Positions 1 to 8,435 of a stretch of DNA of 25,042 bases are shown here, one piece after another. The DNA is taken from assembly GCF_959025735.1 (NCBI RefSeq), contig NZ_CAUFJQ010000015.1:1-25042 (forward strand), written 5' to 3'. The stretch is from an uncultured Streptococcus sp. Lineage in GTDB: Bacteria > Bacillota > Bacilli > Lactobacillales > Streptococcaceae. The notes beneath the pieces were generated by a model. It ran no database searches. It was given only the letters and a program-made list of their open reading frames with translations, and was not told the origin of the DNA. Position numbers and translations under genes: made by a program. Numbering within the stretch: the stretch's first letter is position 1; every line of letters starts with the position of its first letter.

Positions 1-983
1 CACATAACACAGAAAAATTGGCTGATGAGGACCTCCTCAAACAATGGTTGCCAGTCGATATCTATGTAGGTGGTGCAGAACACGCCGTACTCCATTTGCT
101 TTACGCTCGTTTCTGGCACAAATTCCTCTATGATCTTGGTGTTGTACCTACTAAAGAGCCCTTCCAAAAACTCTTTAACCAAGGAATGATCTTGGGAACT
201 AGTTACCGTGACCACCGTGGAGCTCTTGTGGCGACTGACAAGGTTGAAAAACGTGACGGTTGCTTCTGCCATGTGGAAACAGGAGAAGAGTTGGAGCAGG
301 CGCCAGCCAAGATGTCTAAATCCCTCAAGAACGTGGTCAACCCAGATGATGTGGTGGAACAATACGGTGCTGATACCCTTCGTGTCTATGAAATGTTCAT
401 GGGACCACTCGATGCTTCAATCGCTTGGTCTGAAGAAGGTCTGGAAGGAAGCCGTAAATTCCTTGACCGTGTTTACCGTTTGATTACAAGTAAAGAAATC
501 GTTGCGGAAAACAATGGCGCTCTTGACAAGGTTTATAACGAAACCGTTAAATCTGTCACAGAGCAAATCGAGTCTATGAAATTCAACACAGCCATTGCCC
601 AACTCATGGTCTTTGTCAATGCTGCTAACAAGGAAGACAAACTCTATGTGGATTACGCCAAAGGCTTTATCCAATTGATCGCTCCATTTGCGCCTCACTT
701 GGCAGAAGAACTCTGGCAAACAGTGGCGGAAACAGGTGAGTCTATCTCTTATGTAGCTTGGCCAACATGGGACGAAAGCAAATTGGTTGAAGACGAAATC
801 GAAATCGTCGTTCAAATCAAAGGTAAAGTCCGTGCTAAACTCATGGTCGCAAAAGACCTTTCGCGCGAAGAATTGCAAGAAGTCGCTCTGGCTGACGAAA
901 AAGTCAAAGCAGAGATTGATGGCAAAGAAATCGTGAAAGTGATTGCGGTACCTAATAAGCTTGTTAACATCGTCGTTAAATAA
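1..983 (+). CDS. leuS: Leucyl-tRNA synthetase, C-terminal part (5' end outside window)
   Basis: Charges tRNA-Leu with leucine in the cytoplasm. The reading frame is open from the first bases of the window, so the gene starts upstream; about 327 of the usual 830 or so residues are visible. The catalytic-core signature KMSKS is at 309-323, preceded by the WLPVDIYVGGAEHA segment typical of bacterial LeuRS, and followed by the anticodon-binding helical domain and the small C-terminal domain ending LVNIVVK. A strong terminator follows the stop. Family identity is certain; nothing looks damaged. Confidence 0.97.
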   Translation, partial: HNTEKLADEDLLKQWLPVDIYVGGAEHAVLHLLYARFWHKFLYDLGVVPTKEPFQKLFNQGMILGTSYRDHRGALVATDKVEKRDGCFCHVETGEELEQAPAKMSKSLKNVVNPDDVVEQYGADTLRVYEMFMGPLDASIAWSEEGLEGSRKFLDRVYRLITSKEIVAENNGALDKVYNETVKSVTEQIESMKFNTAIAQLMVFVNAANKEDKLYVDYAKGFIQLIAPFAPHLAEELWQTVAETGESISYVAWPTWDESKLVEDEIEIVVQIKGKVRAKLMVAKDLSREELQEVALADEKVKAEIDGKEIVKVIAVPNKLVNIVVK

Positions 984-988
984 AAATA

Positions 989-1020
989 AATCCTTCAGAG
1001 TTCAGCTCTGGAGGATTTTT
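989..1020 (+). terminator. Intrinsic terminator of leuS
   Basis: A 12-bp stem (989-1000 with 1005-1016, one G-T pair) and a short loop, followed by a T run. It lies 6 bp after the leuS stop. Confidence 0.9.
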
Positions 1021-1076
1021 GTGAAAAGGCAAAAGACTCAGCTTGAAAATAGTTGTTTATTGGATGCGTGATATCA

Positions 1077-1114
1077 AAAAAGCTTCGGTAGGAAGAACCC
1101 TACCGAGGCTTTTT
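1077..1114. terminator. Bidirectional terminator, end of cbiMQO operon
   Basis: A 16-bp stem with AAAAAGC on one arm and GGCTTTTT on the other, loop AAGAAC. The flanking A and T runs let it work on both strands. The cbiO stop codon lies in the outer stem, so the operon ends exactly here. The bases between the leuS terminator and this one (1021-1076) show no feature. Confidence 0.88.
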
Positions 1115-1838
1115 AACATGTCGAAAACGATTGTTGAATATCTGGATGATGTTCCCAATCAGCTCGATCGTAGCTGCCTGTAATGGTGTGCTCTTCAGAA
1201 AAGAGCAGAACCCGTTCCACAATCGGAGCGATTTGGTCGAAATGGTGGGAAGAAATCACAATTGTTTTTCCTGCTGTTTTGAGATCTTGGAGTAAGTCGA
1301 CGATCAGTTTTTGGTATTTGGGGGAGAGGCCGTTAAAGGGCTCATCAAATAGCAAGAGACTAGGATTCATAGTGAGGACACTGGCGATAGCGACTAGCTT
1401 CTTCTCCCCTCCGGAAAGATGGTAGGGAATGCGATCTCTCAGGTGTTCAATCTCTAAAAGAGCGAGTGTATCATTGACGCGTTGGTCGATTTCAACTGCA
1501 GCTAAGCCGAGTTGACGTGGGCCAAAAGCGAGTTCATCATAGACGCTTGTGTTGAAGAGTTGCGTATCGCTATTTTGAAAAATAAGCCCGACTTGTTGAA
1601 ATAACTGACCAGCACGATGAGGATCTTTTAAGAAAGGACCATCTATCGTCCAATCCTTAAAGTGGTAGTGACCAGAAGACAGGGGCAAAAGTCCAACCAG
1701 AATTTTGAAAAGTGTGGATTTTCCTGCTCCGTTTGGTCCCATCAAGGCGACCGTTTCTCCTTGCTTGATCTCTAGTTGGATATCGTGGATTCCAATCTCA
1801 TCGGTGTAGTGGTAATTTCCATCTTGAATGGTAATCAT
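1113..1838 (-). CDS. cbiO: ECF-type cobalt/nickel transporter ATPase
   Basis: Energy-coupling ATPase of a group I ECF metal importer, working at the inner face of the membrane with CbiQ and CbiM. The 241 residues show Walker A GPNGAGKST (34-42), Q-loop near IFQNSD (87-91), signature LSGGEKK (141-147), Walker B LLLFDEP (161-167) and an H-loop SSHH (196-199). It is last in a three-gene minus-strand operon, 12 bp after cbiQ. Only one ATPase is present, so the complex would use a homodimer, as known for CbiMNQO and NikMNQO. Assignment as a metal rather than vitamin ECF ATPase rests on the cbiM neighbour. Confidence 0.92.
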   Translation of the reverse strand: MITIQDGNYHYTDEIGIHDIQLEIKQGETVALMGPNGAGKSTLFKILVGLLPLSSGHYHFKDWTIDGPFLKDPHRAGQLFQQVGLIFQNSDTQLFNTSVYDELAFGPRQLGLAAVEIDQRVNDTLALLEIEHLRDRIPYHLSGGEKKLVAIASVLTMNPSLLLFDEPFNGLSPKYQKLIVDLLQDLKTAGKTIVISSHHFDQIAPIVERVLLFSEEHTITGSYDRADWEHHPDIQQSFSTC

Positions 1839-1850
1839 AGGCTATCCTTT

Positions 1851-2639
1851 CTAACGGAGTAGAGTGGTGACGGCAATAAGGAAGACTAATTCCAGTAGTA
1901 AAAGGCCATCTTCTTTTTTCCAACAGAAGGGCTCTTTTTGTTTCCTGTCCATGCCATATCCTCTCAGCAACATTGCCTCGTAGACCTCTTTGGTATGGTT
2001 CTTCGTTGATAGATACAGGAGACCCAGAAGAGAGCCAAAGAGATGGAGGTTCACTTTTTGACCAACGGTCCGGAGTTGGACGCACTCAATTTGTTGGTGA
2101 AGGTGTTTTCCCAAAATATAACTATATTTCAGCGTAATATCAATGGTCTGGACAAAGGTCTTGGGGACATGTAGCTGCCTTAGGGCCTCAACCAGTTGGA
2201 TGCTTGTGGTAGTGGCTAAAAAGAGAGAAATATTGAGGACAATCATCCCTGCACGTAGCAAAAAGAGTCCTCCATTTTGAAATCCTTGAAATAAGATGCT
2301 AGGCAATATCACAATTGTGGAAATCAACAGCACCTTGAACAGGACCTTAAAGAGGTGGAGTAGGACCTCTCCAGGAAGCATGGCAATGTGCATTAACAAA
2401 AGGATGCCGATCAACCACAGTTGGATGGGATGGTGGGCAGTCGTAATGAGAATGGCTAAAATTAAAAAGGAAACGAGCCGCATCCAAGACGAAGTTTTGG
2501 CCTTGAATGCGGGCGTCGTTTGTTTCATTTTGCCAAGAAAGTGGCGCAATGTTTGAAGATTCATTTGTAAATAGTGATGGCTTTTTGAAGCTTCTAGAGT
2601 CGCTTGCTCTTGATGAAGCCAGTCAGGGAGTTTACGCAT
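1851..2639 (-). CDS. cbiQ: ECF-type cobalt/nickel transporter transmembrane (T) component
   Basis: Membrane coupling subunit linking the ATPase to the metal-binding CbiM. It has 262 residues with several hydrophobic segments (about 54-115, 125-150 and the C-terminal 240-262). The cytoplasmic coupling region contains the T-component A-R-G type motif as LRGYGMDR near 224-231. The start overlaps the end of cbiM by 8 bp, pointing to translational coupling. The sequence is diverged, as is usual for T components; identity is secured by position and the LRGYG motif. Confidence 0.88.
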   Translation of the reverse strand: MRKLPDWLHQEQATLEASKSHHYLQMNLQTLRHFLGKMKQTTPAFKAKTSSWMRLVSFLILAILITTAHHPIQLWLIGILLLMHIAMLPGEVLLHLFKVLFKVLLISTIVILPSILFQGFQNGGLFLLRAGMIVLNISLFLATTTSIQLVEALRQLHVPKTFVQTIDITLKYSYILGKHLHQQIECVQLRTVGQKVNLHLFGSLLGLLYLSTKNHTKEVYEAMLLRGYGMDRKQKEPFCWKKEDGLLLLELVFLIAVTTLLR

Positions 2640-3615
2640 GAGAAGTCTTTTCTCCGTTCATTGATCGAATGATTTTACTGATGATATAGAAAATGAGAAC
2701 AGCTGTAATGGCTGATAGGATATAGCCAATCGCAATTTTTGTTCCAGGAATGGTGTAATCACTGAACAAGGCTTCAAAAGAGAATCCATTTTTGATCCCT
2801 GTTGGGACTTTGCCATGAAGCAGGCTACCCAATTCTTCAGTAGACCATTCACCAAAAGCTGTCCCATCTGCGAGGAGTCCAAGTGGGCTGAGGACGATCA
2901 AAGCAAGGAGTACCCAGCGAATTTTTTTAACAAATGAAGTTGTATTGACTGTACTTGGTGTGTACAACTCTGCAGGAGCAACTTGTTTTACAAAACGGTA
3001 AATCACAACGGTGAAGAAGGCTTCGACCCAACCTGCGACAAGGAGGTGAGCACCCAACATAGCAGGCACCGTGATACTCAATCCATAAGGATTATAGAGT
3101 GGCTGACCAGCTTCTGACGCGATGAGGGGTTGCAAGCCCAATTCAACACCAGCTAAGAAGGCAGCAGCATTGATCGAAAGAAAAGAACCGATAATAACGC
3201 CAAGCGTTTCCTGATGGTGCTTGCGGAACAAGTTATAAATAGCATAGCCAACAAAAGGCATCACAATGGCCATGTTGAAAATATTGGCCCCAAGAGCGAG
3301 AATCCCTCCGTCACCAAATAAGAAGGCCTGTAGGAGTAAGGCAACTGTCAGCGCTAGAGAGGCCGCATAGGGACCTATGAGAATGGCAAGAAGGGTCCCT
3401 CCGACAGCGTGAGCGGTCGTTCCACCAGGAACAGGAACATTAAACATCATCAATAAGAAGGACAAAGAAGCAGCAATCCCAAGCATCGGCGCTAGCTCTT
3501 TATTTTCTTTTAATTGGACCTTGACTTTTTTGATGGACAAGACAATAACAGGCGCAGCAGCAACCGCTAAAACTGCACAACTTGCAGGACTAAGGTAATT
3601 ATCTGGTATATGCAT
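2632..3615 (-). CDS. cbiM: Cobalt/nickel ECF substrate-binding protein CbiM with C-terminal PDGLE-like domain
   Basis: S component that binds Co2+ or Ni2+. The mature N-terminus MHIPD is the family hallmark: the amino group and His2 form the square-planar metal site. A second metal-ligand region TTAHAVGG lies near residue 68. About seven membrane segments fill residues 10-220. The last 100 residues contain LLADGTAFGEW, like the PDGLE/CbiN domain, and a final membrane helix, so this is a fused M-N protein as in NikMN and explains the absence of a separate cbiN. Whether it carries cobalt or nickel cannot be decided from sequence; no urease or cobalamin gene is in the window. Confidence 0.92.
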   Translation of the reverse strand: MHIPDNYLSPASCAVLAVAAAPVIVLSIKKVKVQLKENKELAPMLGIAASLSFLLMMFNVPVPGGTTAHAVGGTLLAILIGPYAASLALTVALLLQAFLFGDGGILALGANIFNMAIVMPFVGYAIYNLFRKHHQETLGVIIGSFLSINAAAFLAGVELGLQPLIASEAGQPLYNPYGLSITVPAMLGAHLLVAGWVEAFFTVVIYRFVKQVAPAELYTPSTVNTTSFVKKIRWVLLALIVLSPLGLLADGTAFGEWSTEELGSLLHGKVPTGIKNGFSFEALFSDYTIPGTKIAIGYILSAITAVLIFYIISKIIRSMNGEKTSHA

Positions 3616-3662
3616 AACAAATTCTCCATTAGTATGATTTAATTTCGTTAACAGATTACCAC

Positions 3663-3668
3663 ATTATA
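3663..3668 (-). promoter_or_regulatory. Possible -10 box of the cbiMQO operon
   Basis: TATAAT on the minus strand, about 48 bp before the cbiM start. No good -35 lies at 17 bp, so this is weak. The predicted leader is only about 40 nt, too short for a cobalamin or NiCo riboswitch. Confidence 0.35.
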
Positions 3669-3787
3669 AAATCAGGTGTCGTTGCAAAACGAGTCCAACA
3701 TTTGTTACACTTGCTAGAAAGAGGGAGAAAAAACTAGTTTGAAGGGCTAGAAAGGCTTTTTAAGGTGAATTTAGATAAAATTATTGG

Positions 3788-3856
3788 TTCCATATCGAAA
3801 TAGTTGACAGATGTAACGAACAGTGATACAATGACTGTGATATTTCGATATAGAAA
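3788..3856 (+). promoter_or_regulatory. marR-egtUV operon promoter with two inverted operators
   Basis: TTGACA (3804-3809), 17 bp, TACAAT (3827-3832). A 15-bp element TATTTCGATATAGAA at 3841-3855 covers the expected transcription start, and its inverted copy (14 of 15 matches) at 3788-3802 sits just before the -35. Each copy is itself a near palindrome of the form TTTC-N-ATAT-N-GAAA, the shape expected for a MarR dimer site. Autorepression by the first gene is the natural inference. Confidence 0.8.
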
Positions 3857-3871
3857 TAAAAAGGAGACAAA

Positions 3872-4321
3872 ATGGACAAGATGCAAGGGGGCTACCAAGC
3901 TTTACAAATACGCTTGTTAAATGGGCGTATCTTTCAAAAACTCTTGAGCAAGGAACCAGATGCCCAATACCGAAGTGAACAGGGGAAAATTTTAACGATT
4001 TTGTGGAAGCAAGAGTTGGGGTGCGCTACTGTGACCGATATCGCTCTTGCGACGGGTCTAGCTAATAATACCTTGACCAGCATGGTTAAGAAATTGGAAG
4101 AACAAGGCTTGGTTACGATTCAACCTTGTACGCAGGATAAAAGGAAAAAATATATTTCTTTGACAGACCTTGGTTGGGCGCAAAAAGAAATCGGTGACCG
4201 TGTCAGCAAAGAACTTGGAGAGATTTTTTACCAAGGCTTTTCGGATCAAGAAATCCGAGAATTTGAAGCCTATCAAGAGCGTATTATCACAAATCTAAAA
4301 GCTAAAGAGAGTGAACTGTAG
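3872..4321 (+). CDS. MarR-family transcriptional regulator
   Basis: 149-residue winged-helix repressor; the DNA-binding core is about residues 45-100, including TVTDIALATGLANNTLTSMV (recognition helices) and the wing region with DKRKK. AGGAG precedes the ATG at 3872 by 8 bases. It is first in an operon with an NmrA-like protein and the egtV/egtU transporter, and two candidate operators bracket its promoter, so it probably represses its own operon. Many MarR proteins respond to oxidants or phenolics, and Cys residues at about 52 and 85 could be redox sensors. The effector is not known from the sequence. Confidence 0.92.
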   Translation: MDKMQGGYQALQIRLLNGRIFQKLLSKEPDAQYRSEQGKILTILWKQELGCATVTDIALATGLANNTLTSMVKKLEEQGLVTIQPCTQDKRKKYISLTDLGWAQKEIGDRVSKELGEIFYQGFSDQEIREFEAYQERIITNLKAKESEL

Positions 4322-4338
4322 TAGAGGGGAAAATGCTT

Positions 4339-5193
4339 ATGATTGGAATAACAGGTGTAACAGGGAAATTAGGTTCTTATGTGGCTAATCTTGTCGATAA
4401 GAAAGGAATGGTTTCCGTACACTTAGCACGAAGTCCAGAGCGTGCAAAAGTCTACGCGTCTGCGGAAATCCGTAAAATGGTGTATGCCAATACTCCAGAG
4501 GTGGTTGAGGCCTTAAAGGGTATCGATACTTTGTTGATGGTCTCTGCTCGGGAAAATCCAGAGCGTGTCAAGGAGCATAAGGACTTTTTAGATGCTGCAA
4601 AACTAGCAGGGGTGCAGCATATCGTCTATACCTCCTTTTACGGAGCGGATGAAAAAGCAACATTTACCTTGTCTCGAGATCATGCCCAGACGGAAGCCTA
4701 TATCAAGGAGTTAGGGTTTACCTATACATTTTTGAGAGATAATTTTTACTTGGACTTCTTGTTAGATATTGCTCTTGAAAATGGAGAAATTCGTGGTCCA
4801 GCAGGAAGTGGGAAAGTTTCAGCTGTTGCCCGTAAGGACACATCTAGGGTTGCAGCAGAGATTCTTTTAAATCCTAAGGAGTGGGAAAATCAAACCTTGA
4901 ATTTGACAGGGCCAGAGGATCTTTCCATGGAAGAAATCGTAGCGCTTCTCTCAAAAGAGACCGGTAAGGCCATCATGTATGTAGATGAATCAGTCGAAGA
5001 AGCCTATGAGTCACGGAAAAAATGGCCAGCACAAACTTGGGAGTACGATGCCTGGGTCAGCACCTATACAGCGATTAAAGCTGGGGAACAAGCTGGAGTT
5101 TCAACAGATATCGAAAAAGTTCTAGGGCATCCAGCAAGTAGCCTATTGGATACTCTTAGAGACAGAAAACTTATCGAGGAAGAATATGATTGA
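4339..5193 (+). CDS. NmrA-like / SDR-type NAD(P)-binding protein (quinone reductase-like)
   Basis: An atypical short-chain dehydrogenase of the NmrA/QorB kind, 284 residues. The Rossmann dinucleotide motif GITGVTGKLG starts at residue 3. The substrate region has YTSFYGAD near 97-104 and LRDNFYLDF near 133-141, typical of NmrA-like NAD(P)H:quinone oxidoreductases. The start at 4339 was chosen over the in-frame ATG at 4333 because AGAGGGG (4324-4330) is only 2 bases from 4333 but 8 from 4339. The 3' end overlaps egtV by 8 bp. A redox role beside an ergothioneine importer under MarR control is plausible but inferred; the substrate is unknown. Confidence 0.85.
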   Translation: MIGITGVTGKLGSYVANLVDKKGMVSVHLARSPERAKVYASAEIRKMVYANTPEVVEALKGIDTLLMVSARENPERVKEHKDFLDAAKLAGVQHIVYTSFYGADEKATFTLSRDHAQTEAYIKELGFTYTFLRDNFYLDFLLDIALENGEIRGPAGSGKVSAVARKDTSRVAAEILLNPKEWENQTLNLTGPEDLSMEEIVALLSKETGKAIMYVDESVEEAYESRKKWPAQTWEYDAWVSTYTAIKAGEQAGVSTDIEKVLGHPASSLLDTLRDRKLIEEEYD

Positions 5194-5914
5194 ATATAAA
5201 CATGTAGTCCTGCGCTACACGGATAAGGATATTTTAAAAGATGTCAATCTCCGTATTGAAGATGGAGAATTTATGGTCTTGGTAGGCCCTTCAGGATCTG
5301 GAAAAACCACCATGCTCAAGATGATCAATCGTCTTTTGGAGCCGACAGATGGCAATATTTATATGGACGAAAAACGCATCAAGGACTATGATGAACGCGA
5401 ATTACGTCTGTCTACCGGCTATGTGCTTCAAGCCATTGCCCTCTTTCCAAATCTAACTGTCGCTGAGAATATTGCTTTAATTCCAGAGATGAAAGGGTGG
5501 ACTAAAAGCCAAATAGCCTCTAAAACAGAAGAACTCTTGGACAAGGTAGGTCTGCCTGCTGCAGAGTATGCAAATCGTAAGCCAAGTGAATTATCTGGTG
5601 GGGAGCAACAACGGATTGGCATTGTGCGGGCCATCATTGGGGAACCAAAAATCTTGCTGATGGACGAACCTTTTTCAGCCTTGGATGCCATTTCCCGCAA
5701 ACAGCTACAGGCTCTCACCAAAGACTTGCACAAAGAATTTGGTATGACGACTATTTTCGTGACTCATGATACGGACGAGGCCTTGAAATTAGGCGATCGG
5801 ATTGCGGTGCTACAAGAAGGAGAGATTGTGCAGGTGGCGGATTCTGAGACCATTCTAGCCCAACCTGCCAACGACTTTGTGGCAGATTTGTTTGGAGGTG
5901 CTCACCATGTCTAA
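5186..5914 (+). CDS. egtV: Ergothioneine ABC transporter ATPase EgtV (ProV/OpuCA-like)
   Basis: ATPase of an importer of the osmoprotectant type. The 242 residues include Walker A GPSGSGKTT (34-42), signature LSGGEQQ (136-142), Walker B ILLMDEP (156-162) and H-loop THD. The CBS domains found in osmoregulated ProV/OpuCA are missing; the protein ends right after the ATPase core, as in the EgtV group. It overlaps both neighbours by 8 bp. Older annotation would call it a choline or glycine-betaine transporter; the EgtV call depends on the partner permease fusion, which closely resembles pneumococcal EgtU as I remember it. Confidence 0.85.
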   Translation: MIEYKHVVLRYTDKDILKDVNLRIEDGEFMVLVGPSGSGKTTMLKMINRLLEPTDGNIYMDEKRIKDYDERELRLSTGYVLQAIALFPNLTVAENIALIPEMKGWTKSQIASKTEELLDKVGLPAAEYANRKPSELSGGEQQRIGIVRAIIGEPKILLMDEPFSALDAISRKQLQALTKDLHKEFGMTTIFVTHDTDEALKLGDRIAVLQEGEIVQVADSETILAQPANDFVADLFGGAHHV

Positions 5915-7427
5915 ACTACTTACAACCTTTCAAGAACGCTTTGGGGACTGGCTCACTGCACTGGCGCAACATTTGCAACTGTCATTACTGACCCTTCTCC
6001 TTGCGATTTTTCTGGCGGTCCCTCTGGCTATTTATTTAAGTACACGCAAGAGAGCCAGCAACTGGGTTTTACAGGTGGCTGGGATCTTCCAGACTATTCC
6101 TTCCATGGCCCTTTTGGGCCTCTTCATTCCCATCATGGGAATTGGAACACTTCCGGCCTTGACAGCTCTCGTCATCTATGCCATTTTCCCCATCCTTCAA
6201 AATACCATCACCGGTTTACAGGGAATTGATCCAAGCCTTGAAGAAGCGGGGGTTGCCTTTGGGATGACCAAGTGGGAGCGTTTGAAGAAATTTGAGATTC
6301 CCTTGGCCATGCCCGTCATCATGTCTGGGATTCGAACAGCAGCTGTGATGATTATCGGGACGGCTACTCTAGCTGCCTTGATTGGAGCAGGAGGACTCGG
6401 TTCCTTTATCCTTCTAGGGATTGACCGCAATAATGCCAGTCTGATTTTGATCGGTGCCCTGTCTTCTGCCTTCTTAGCCATCGCCTTTAACCTTCTTCTC
6501 AAATGGATGGAAAAGGCCAAATTGCGGACCATCTTTGTGGCTTTTGCGGTAATGGTTATCGGATTGGGAGTATCTTATACACCAAGTTTTCTTCCCAAAC
6601 CTGAAAAAGAAAATCTGGTTATCGCTGGGAAGTTAGGTCCTGAACCGGAAATTCTAGCCAATATGTACAAGATTTTGATCGAAGAAAACACGGACATGAC
6701 AGTGACTGTTAAACCAAATTTTGGCAAGACCACCTTCCTCTATGAAGCTCTGAAAAAAGGGGATATTGATATCTATCCAGAGTTTACAGGAACCGTGACC
6801 GAAAGTCTTCTCAAGCCGGCGCCGCAAGTCGACCATGATCCAGAAGCAGTCTATCAAGCGGCTCGAGATGGGATCAAGCGACAAGACAACCTGGCCTTGC
6901 TCAAACCCATGGCTTATCAGAATACCTATGCTGTCGCGGTGCCTAAGAAAATTGCCCAAGAGTATGGCCTCAAGACCATTTCAGATTTGAAAAAGGTGGA
7001 AGGACAACTCAAGGCAGGATTTACCTTGGAGTTTAATGACCGAGAGGATGGGAACAAGGGCTTGCAGAAGGTTTACGGACTTCATTTACAAGTCTCCACC
7101 ATGGAGCCAGCCCTTCGCTACCAGGCGATCCAGTCCGGTGATATCCAGATCACAGATGCTTACTCAACGGATGCCGAGCTGGCTCGCTATGACCTGGTGG
7201 TCCTTGAAGATGACAAGCAACTCTTTCCGCCATATCAAGGGGCTCCCCTCATGAAAGAAGCTCTTCTTAAGAAACACCCTGAATTGGAAGCTGTTCTCAA
7301 TCAGTTAGCTGGTAAAATCACAGCAGAGCAAATGAGCCAGATGAACTACCAAGTCGGAGTAGAAGGCAAGTCTGCTGCTCAAGTGGCGCGTGACTTTTTG
7401 GTAAAAGAAGGGTTTATTAAAAATTAA
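5907..7427 (+). CDS. egtU: Ergothioneine transporter EgtU, permease fused to substrate-binding domain
   Basis: 506 residues, a membrane permease domain (about 1-230, with an EAA-type loop around LEEAGVAFGMTKWERLKKFEI) fused to an extracellular type II substrate-binding domain (about 240-506, starting NLVIAGKLGPEPEILANMY). The ATG at 5907 is preceded by GGAGGTG and overlaps egtV by 8 bp; upstream in-frame codons lack such a site. Length and sequence match the pneumococcal protein shown to import the thiol-histidine betaine ergothioneine (formerly proWX/choline). Import would supply a low-molecular-weight antioxidant that streptococci do not make. Substrate specificity is transferred from the family. 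Confidence 0.88.
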   Translation: MSKLLTTFQERFGDWLTALAQHLQLSLLTLLLAIFLAVPLAIYLSTRKRASNWVLQVAGIFQTIPSMALLGLFIPIMGIGTLPALTALVIYAIFPILQNTITGLQGIDPSLEEAGVAFGMTKWERLKKFEIPLAMPVIMSGIRTAAVMIIGTATLAALIGAGGLGSFILLGIDRNNASLILIGALSSAFLAIAFNLLLKWMEKAKLRTIFVAFAVMVIGLGVSYTPSFLPKPEKENLVIAGKLGPEPEILANMYKILIEENTDMTVTVKPNFGKTTFLYEALKKGDIDIYPEFTGTVTESLLKPAPQVDHDPEAVYQAARDGIKRQDNLALLKPMAYQNTYAVAVPKKIAQEYGLKTISDLKKVEGQLKAGFTLEFNDREDGNKGLQKVYGLHLQVSTMEPALRYQAIQSGDIQITDAYSTDAELARYDLVVLEDDKQLFPPYQGAPLMKEALLKKHPELEAVLNQLAGKITAEQMSQMNYQVGVEGKSAAQVARDFLVKEGFIKN

Positions 7428-7432
7428 CAAAC

Positions 7433-7464
7433 AATTCTCAAGTCTTCGCACTTGAGGATTTTTT
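7433..7464 (+). terminator. Terminator of the marR-egtUV operon
   Basis: An 11-bp stem (7433-7443 with 7450-7460, one G-T pair), loop CTTCGC, then a T run. It begins 6 bp after the egtU stop. Confidence 0.9.
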
Positions 7465-7539
7465 GATAGAAAGCAATTTTAACCCTTTTCAGCAAGCTTT
7501 TGCTATAGAGGGAGAGACCTTCTCTTCAAAAACTCTCCA

Positions 7540-7568
7540 TTGAGTCTAGCTTAAAATTGTGTTACAAT
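7540..7568 (+). promoter_or_regulatory. Promoter of the amidotransferase-like gene
   Basis: TTGAGT (7540-7545), 17 bp, TACAAT (7563-7568). It predicts a transcript starting near 7575 and a short leader. Confidence 0.7.
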
Positions 7569-7605
7569 AAGCCTTGAAAACGAATGAAAGTATATGGAAA
7601 CAAGT

Positions 7606-8301
7606 ATGAAAATAAGACCAGTGATTGGAATTACAGGAAATGAAAGACCCTTTCCAGATGATCCAGACGCGAATATGAGTTATGCGGCGACTGGTTTTGT
7701 CGAAGCGGTCAAAGAGGCGGGAGGAATTCCCTTGATCTTGCCAATTGGAGATGCGGACATGGCCAAGCACTACATGTCGATGATTGATAAGCTCATCATC
7801 ACCGGTGGACAAAATGTCTTGCCCAAGTTTTACGGAGAAGAAATCACCATTGATAGCGATGACTACCTCTTAAAACGTGATCTTTTTGAGTTGGCCTTGA
7901 TTGAGGAAGCGCGTGCGGCTAAAAAAGCGATCTTTACCGTTTGCCGTGGGACCCAACTCTACAATGTCGCTCTAGGGGGAACTCTGCATCAAGACATTGA
8001 ACACCATTGGCAGGACAATCCAGGTCAGTACACCAGCCAAGAGCTGGTGACCAAGGATCAGACGGTTTTACAAGAGATCTATGGTAAGACCAGTCGCATC
8101 AATTCCTTTCACCATCAAAGTATCAAAGACTTGGCAGGTGGCTTAGAAGTAATCGCGCGAGATCCCAAAGACGGCGTTATAGAGGCGGTTCAATCCACAG
8201 ATGAGAGTCGTTTTCTCGGCGTTCAGTGGCATCCGGAACTGCGTTTTGACAAGAGTCCAGCAGACCACAAACTCTTTGAATATGTTGTGAATGACTTATA
8301 A
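7606..8301 (+). CDS. Class I glutamine amidotransferase-like hydrolase (peptidase C26, PuuD-like)
   Basis: Cytoplasmic hydrolase of the gamma-glutamyl-GABA hydrolase family, 231 residues. The catalytic triad is visible: nucleophile Cys113 in TVCRGTQ, His209 and Glu211 in QWHPE. The start PVIGITGNE is typical of the family. The start at 7606 (MKIRPVIG) fits the usual N-terminus; an in-frame ATG at 7594 adds four residues and neither has a strong ribosome binding site. It stands alone between its own promoter and terminator, with no putrescine pathway genes nearby, so the gamma-glutamyl substrate is not known. Confidence 0.85.
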   Translation: MKIRPVIGITGNERPFPDDPDANMSYAATGFVEAVKEAGGIPLILPIGDADMAKHYMSMIDKLIITGGQNVLPKFYGEEITIDSDDYLLKRDLFELALIEEARAAKKAIFTVCRGTQLYNVALGGTLHQDIEHHWQDNPGQYTSQELVTKDQTVLQEIYGKTSRINSFHHQSIKDLAGGLEVIARDPKDGVIEAVQSTDESRFLGVQWHPELRFDKSPADHKLFEYVVNDL

Positions 8302-8309
8302 TGAGGACC

Positions 8310-8345
8310 AGCTCTCTTAGGAATTTTTCTAAGGGAGCTTTTTCT
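8310..8345 (+). terminator. Terminator of the amidotransferase-like gene
   Basis: An 11-bp stem (8310-8320 with 8329-8339, one G-T pair), an 8-base loop and a T run. Confidence 0.88.
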
Positions 8346-8435
8346 TTAATCTGCGTAAGAAAGACTGTAAATTGTGCCTAGGTTTTGGGGGAGGATTCGC
8401 TACAATAGAGCTAGTAGAATGAGGAGGATTAGAAC

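Noticed and set aside
3616..3787. Cobalamin or NiCo riboswitch before cbiM
   Set aside because: The predicted leader is about 40 nt and no conserved box is visible.
5186..7427. Choline or glycine-betaine osmoprotectant transporter
   Set aside because: The ATPase lacks CBS domains and the fusion closely resembles EgtU; the older label is likely a family-level misannotation.
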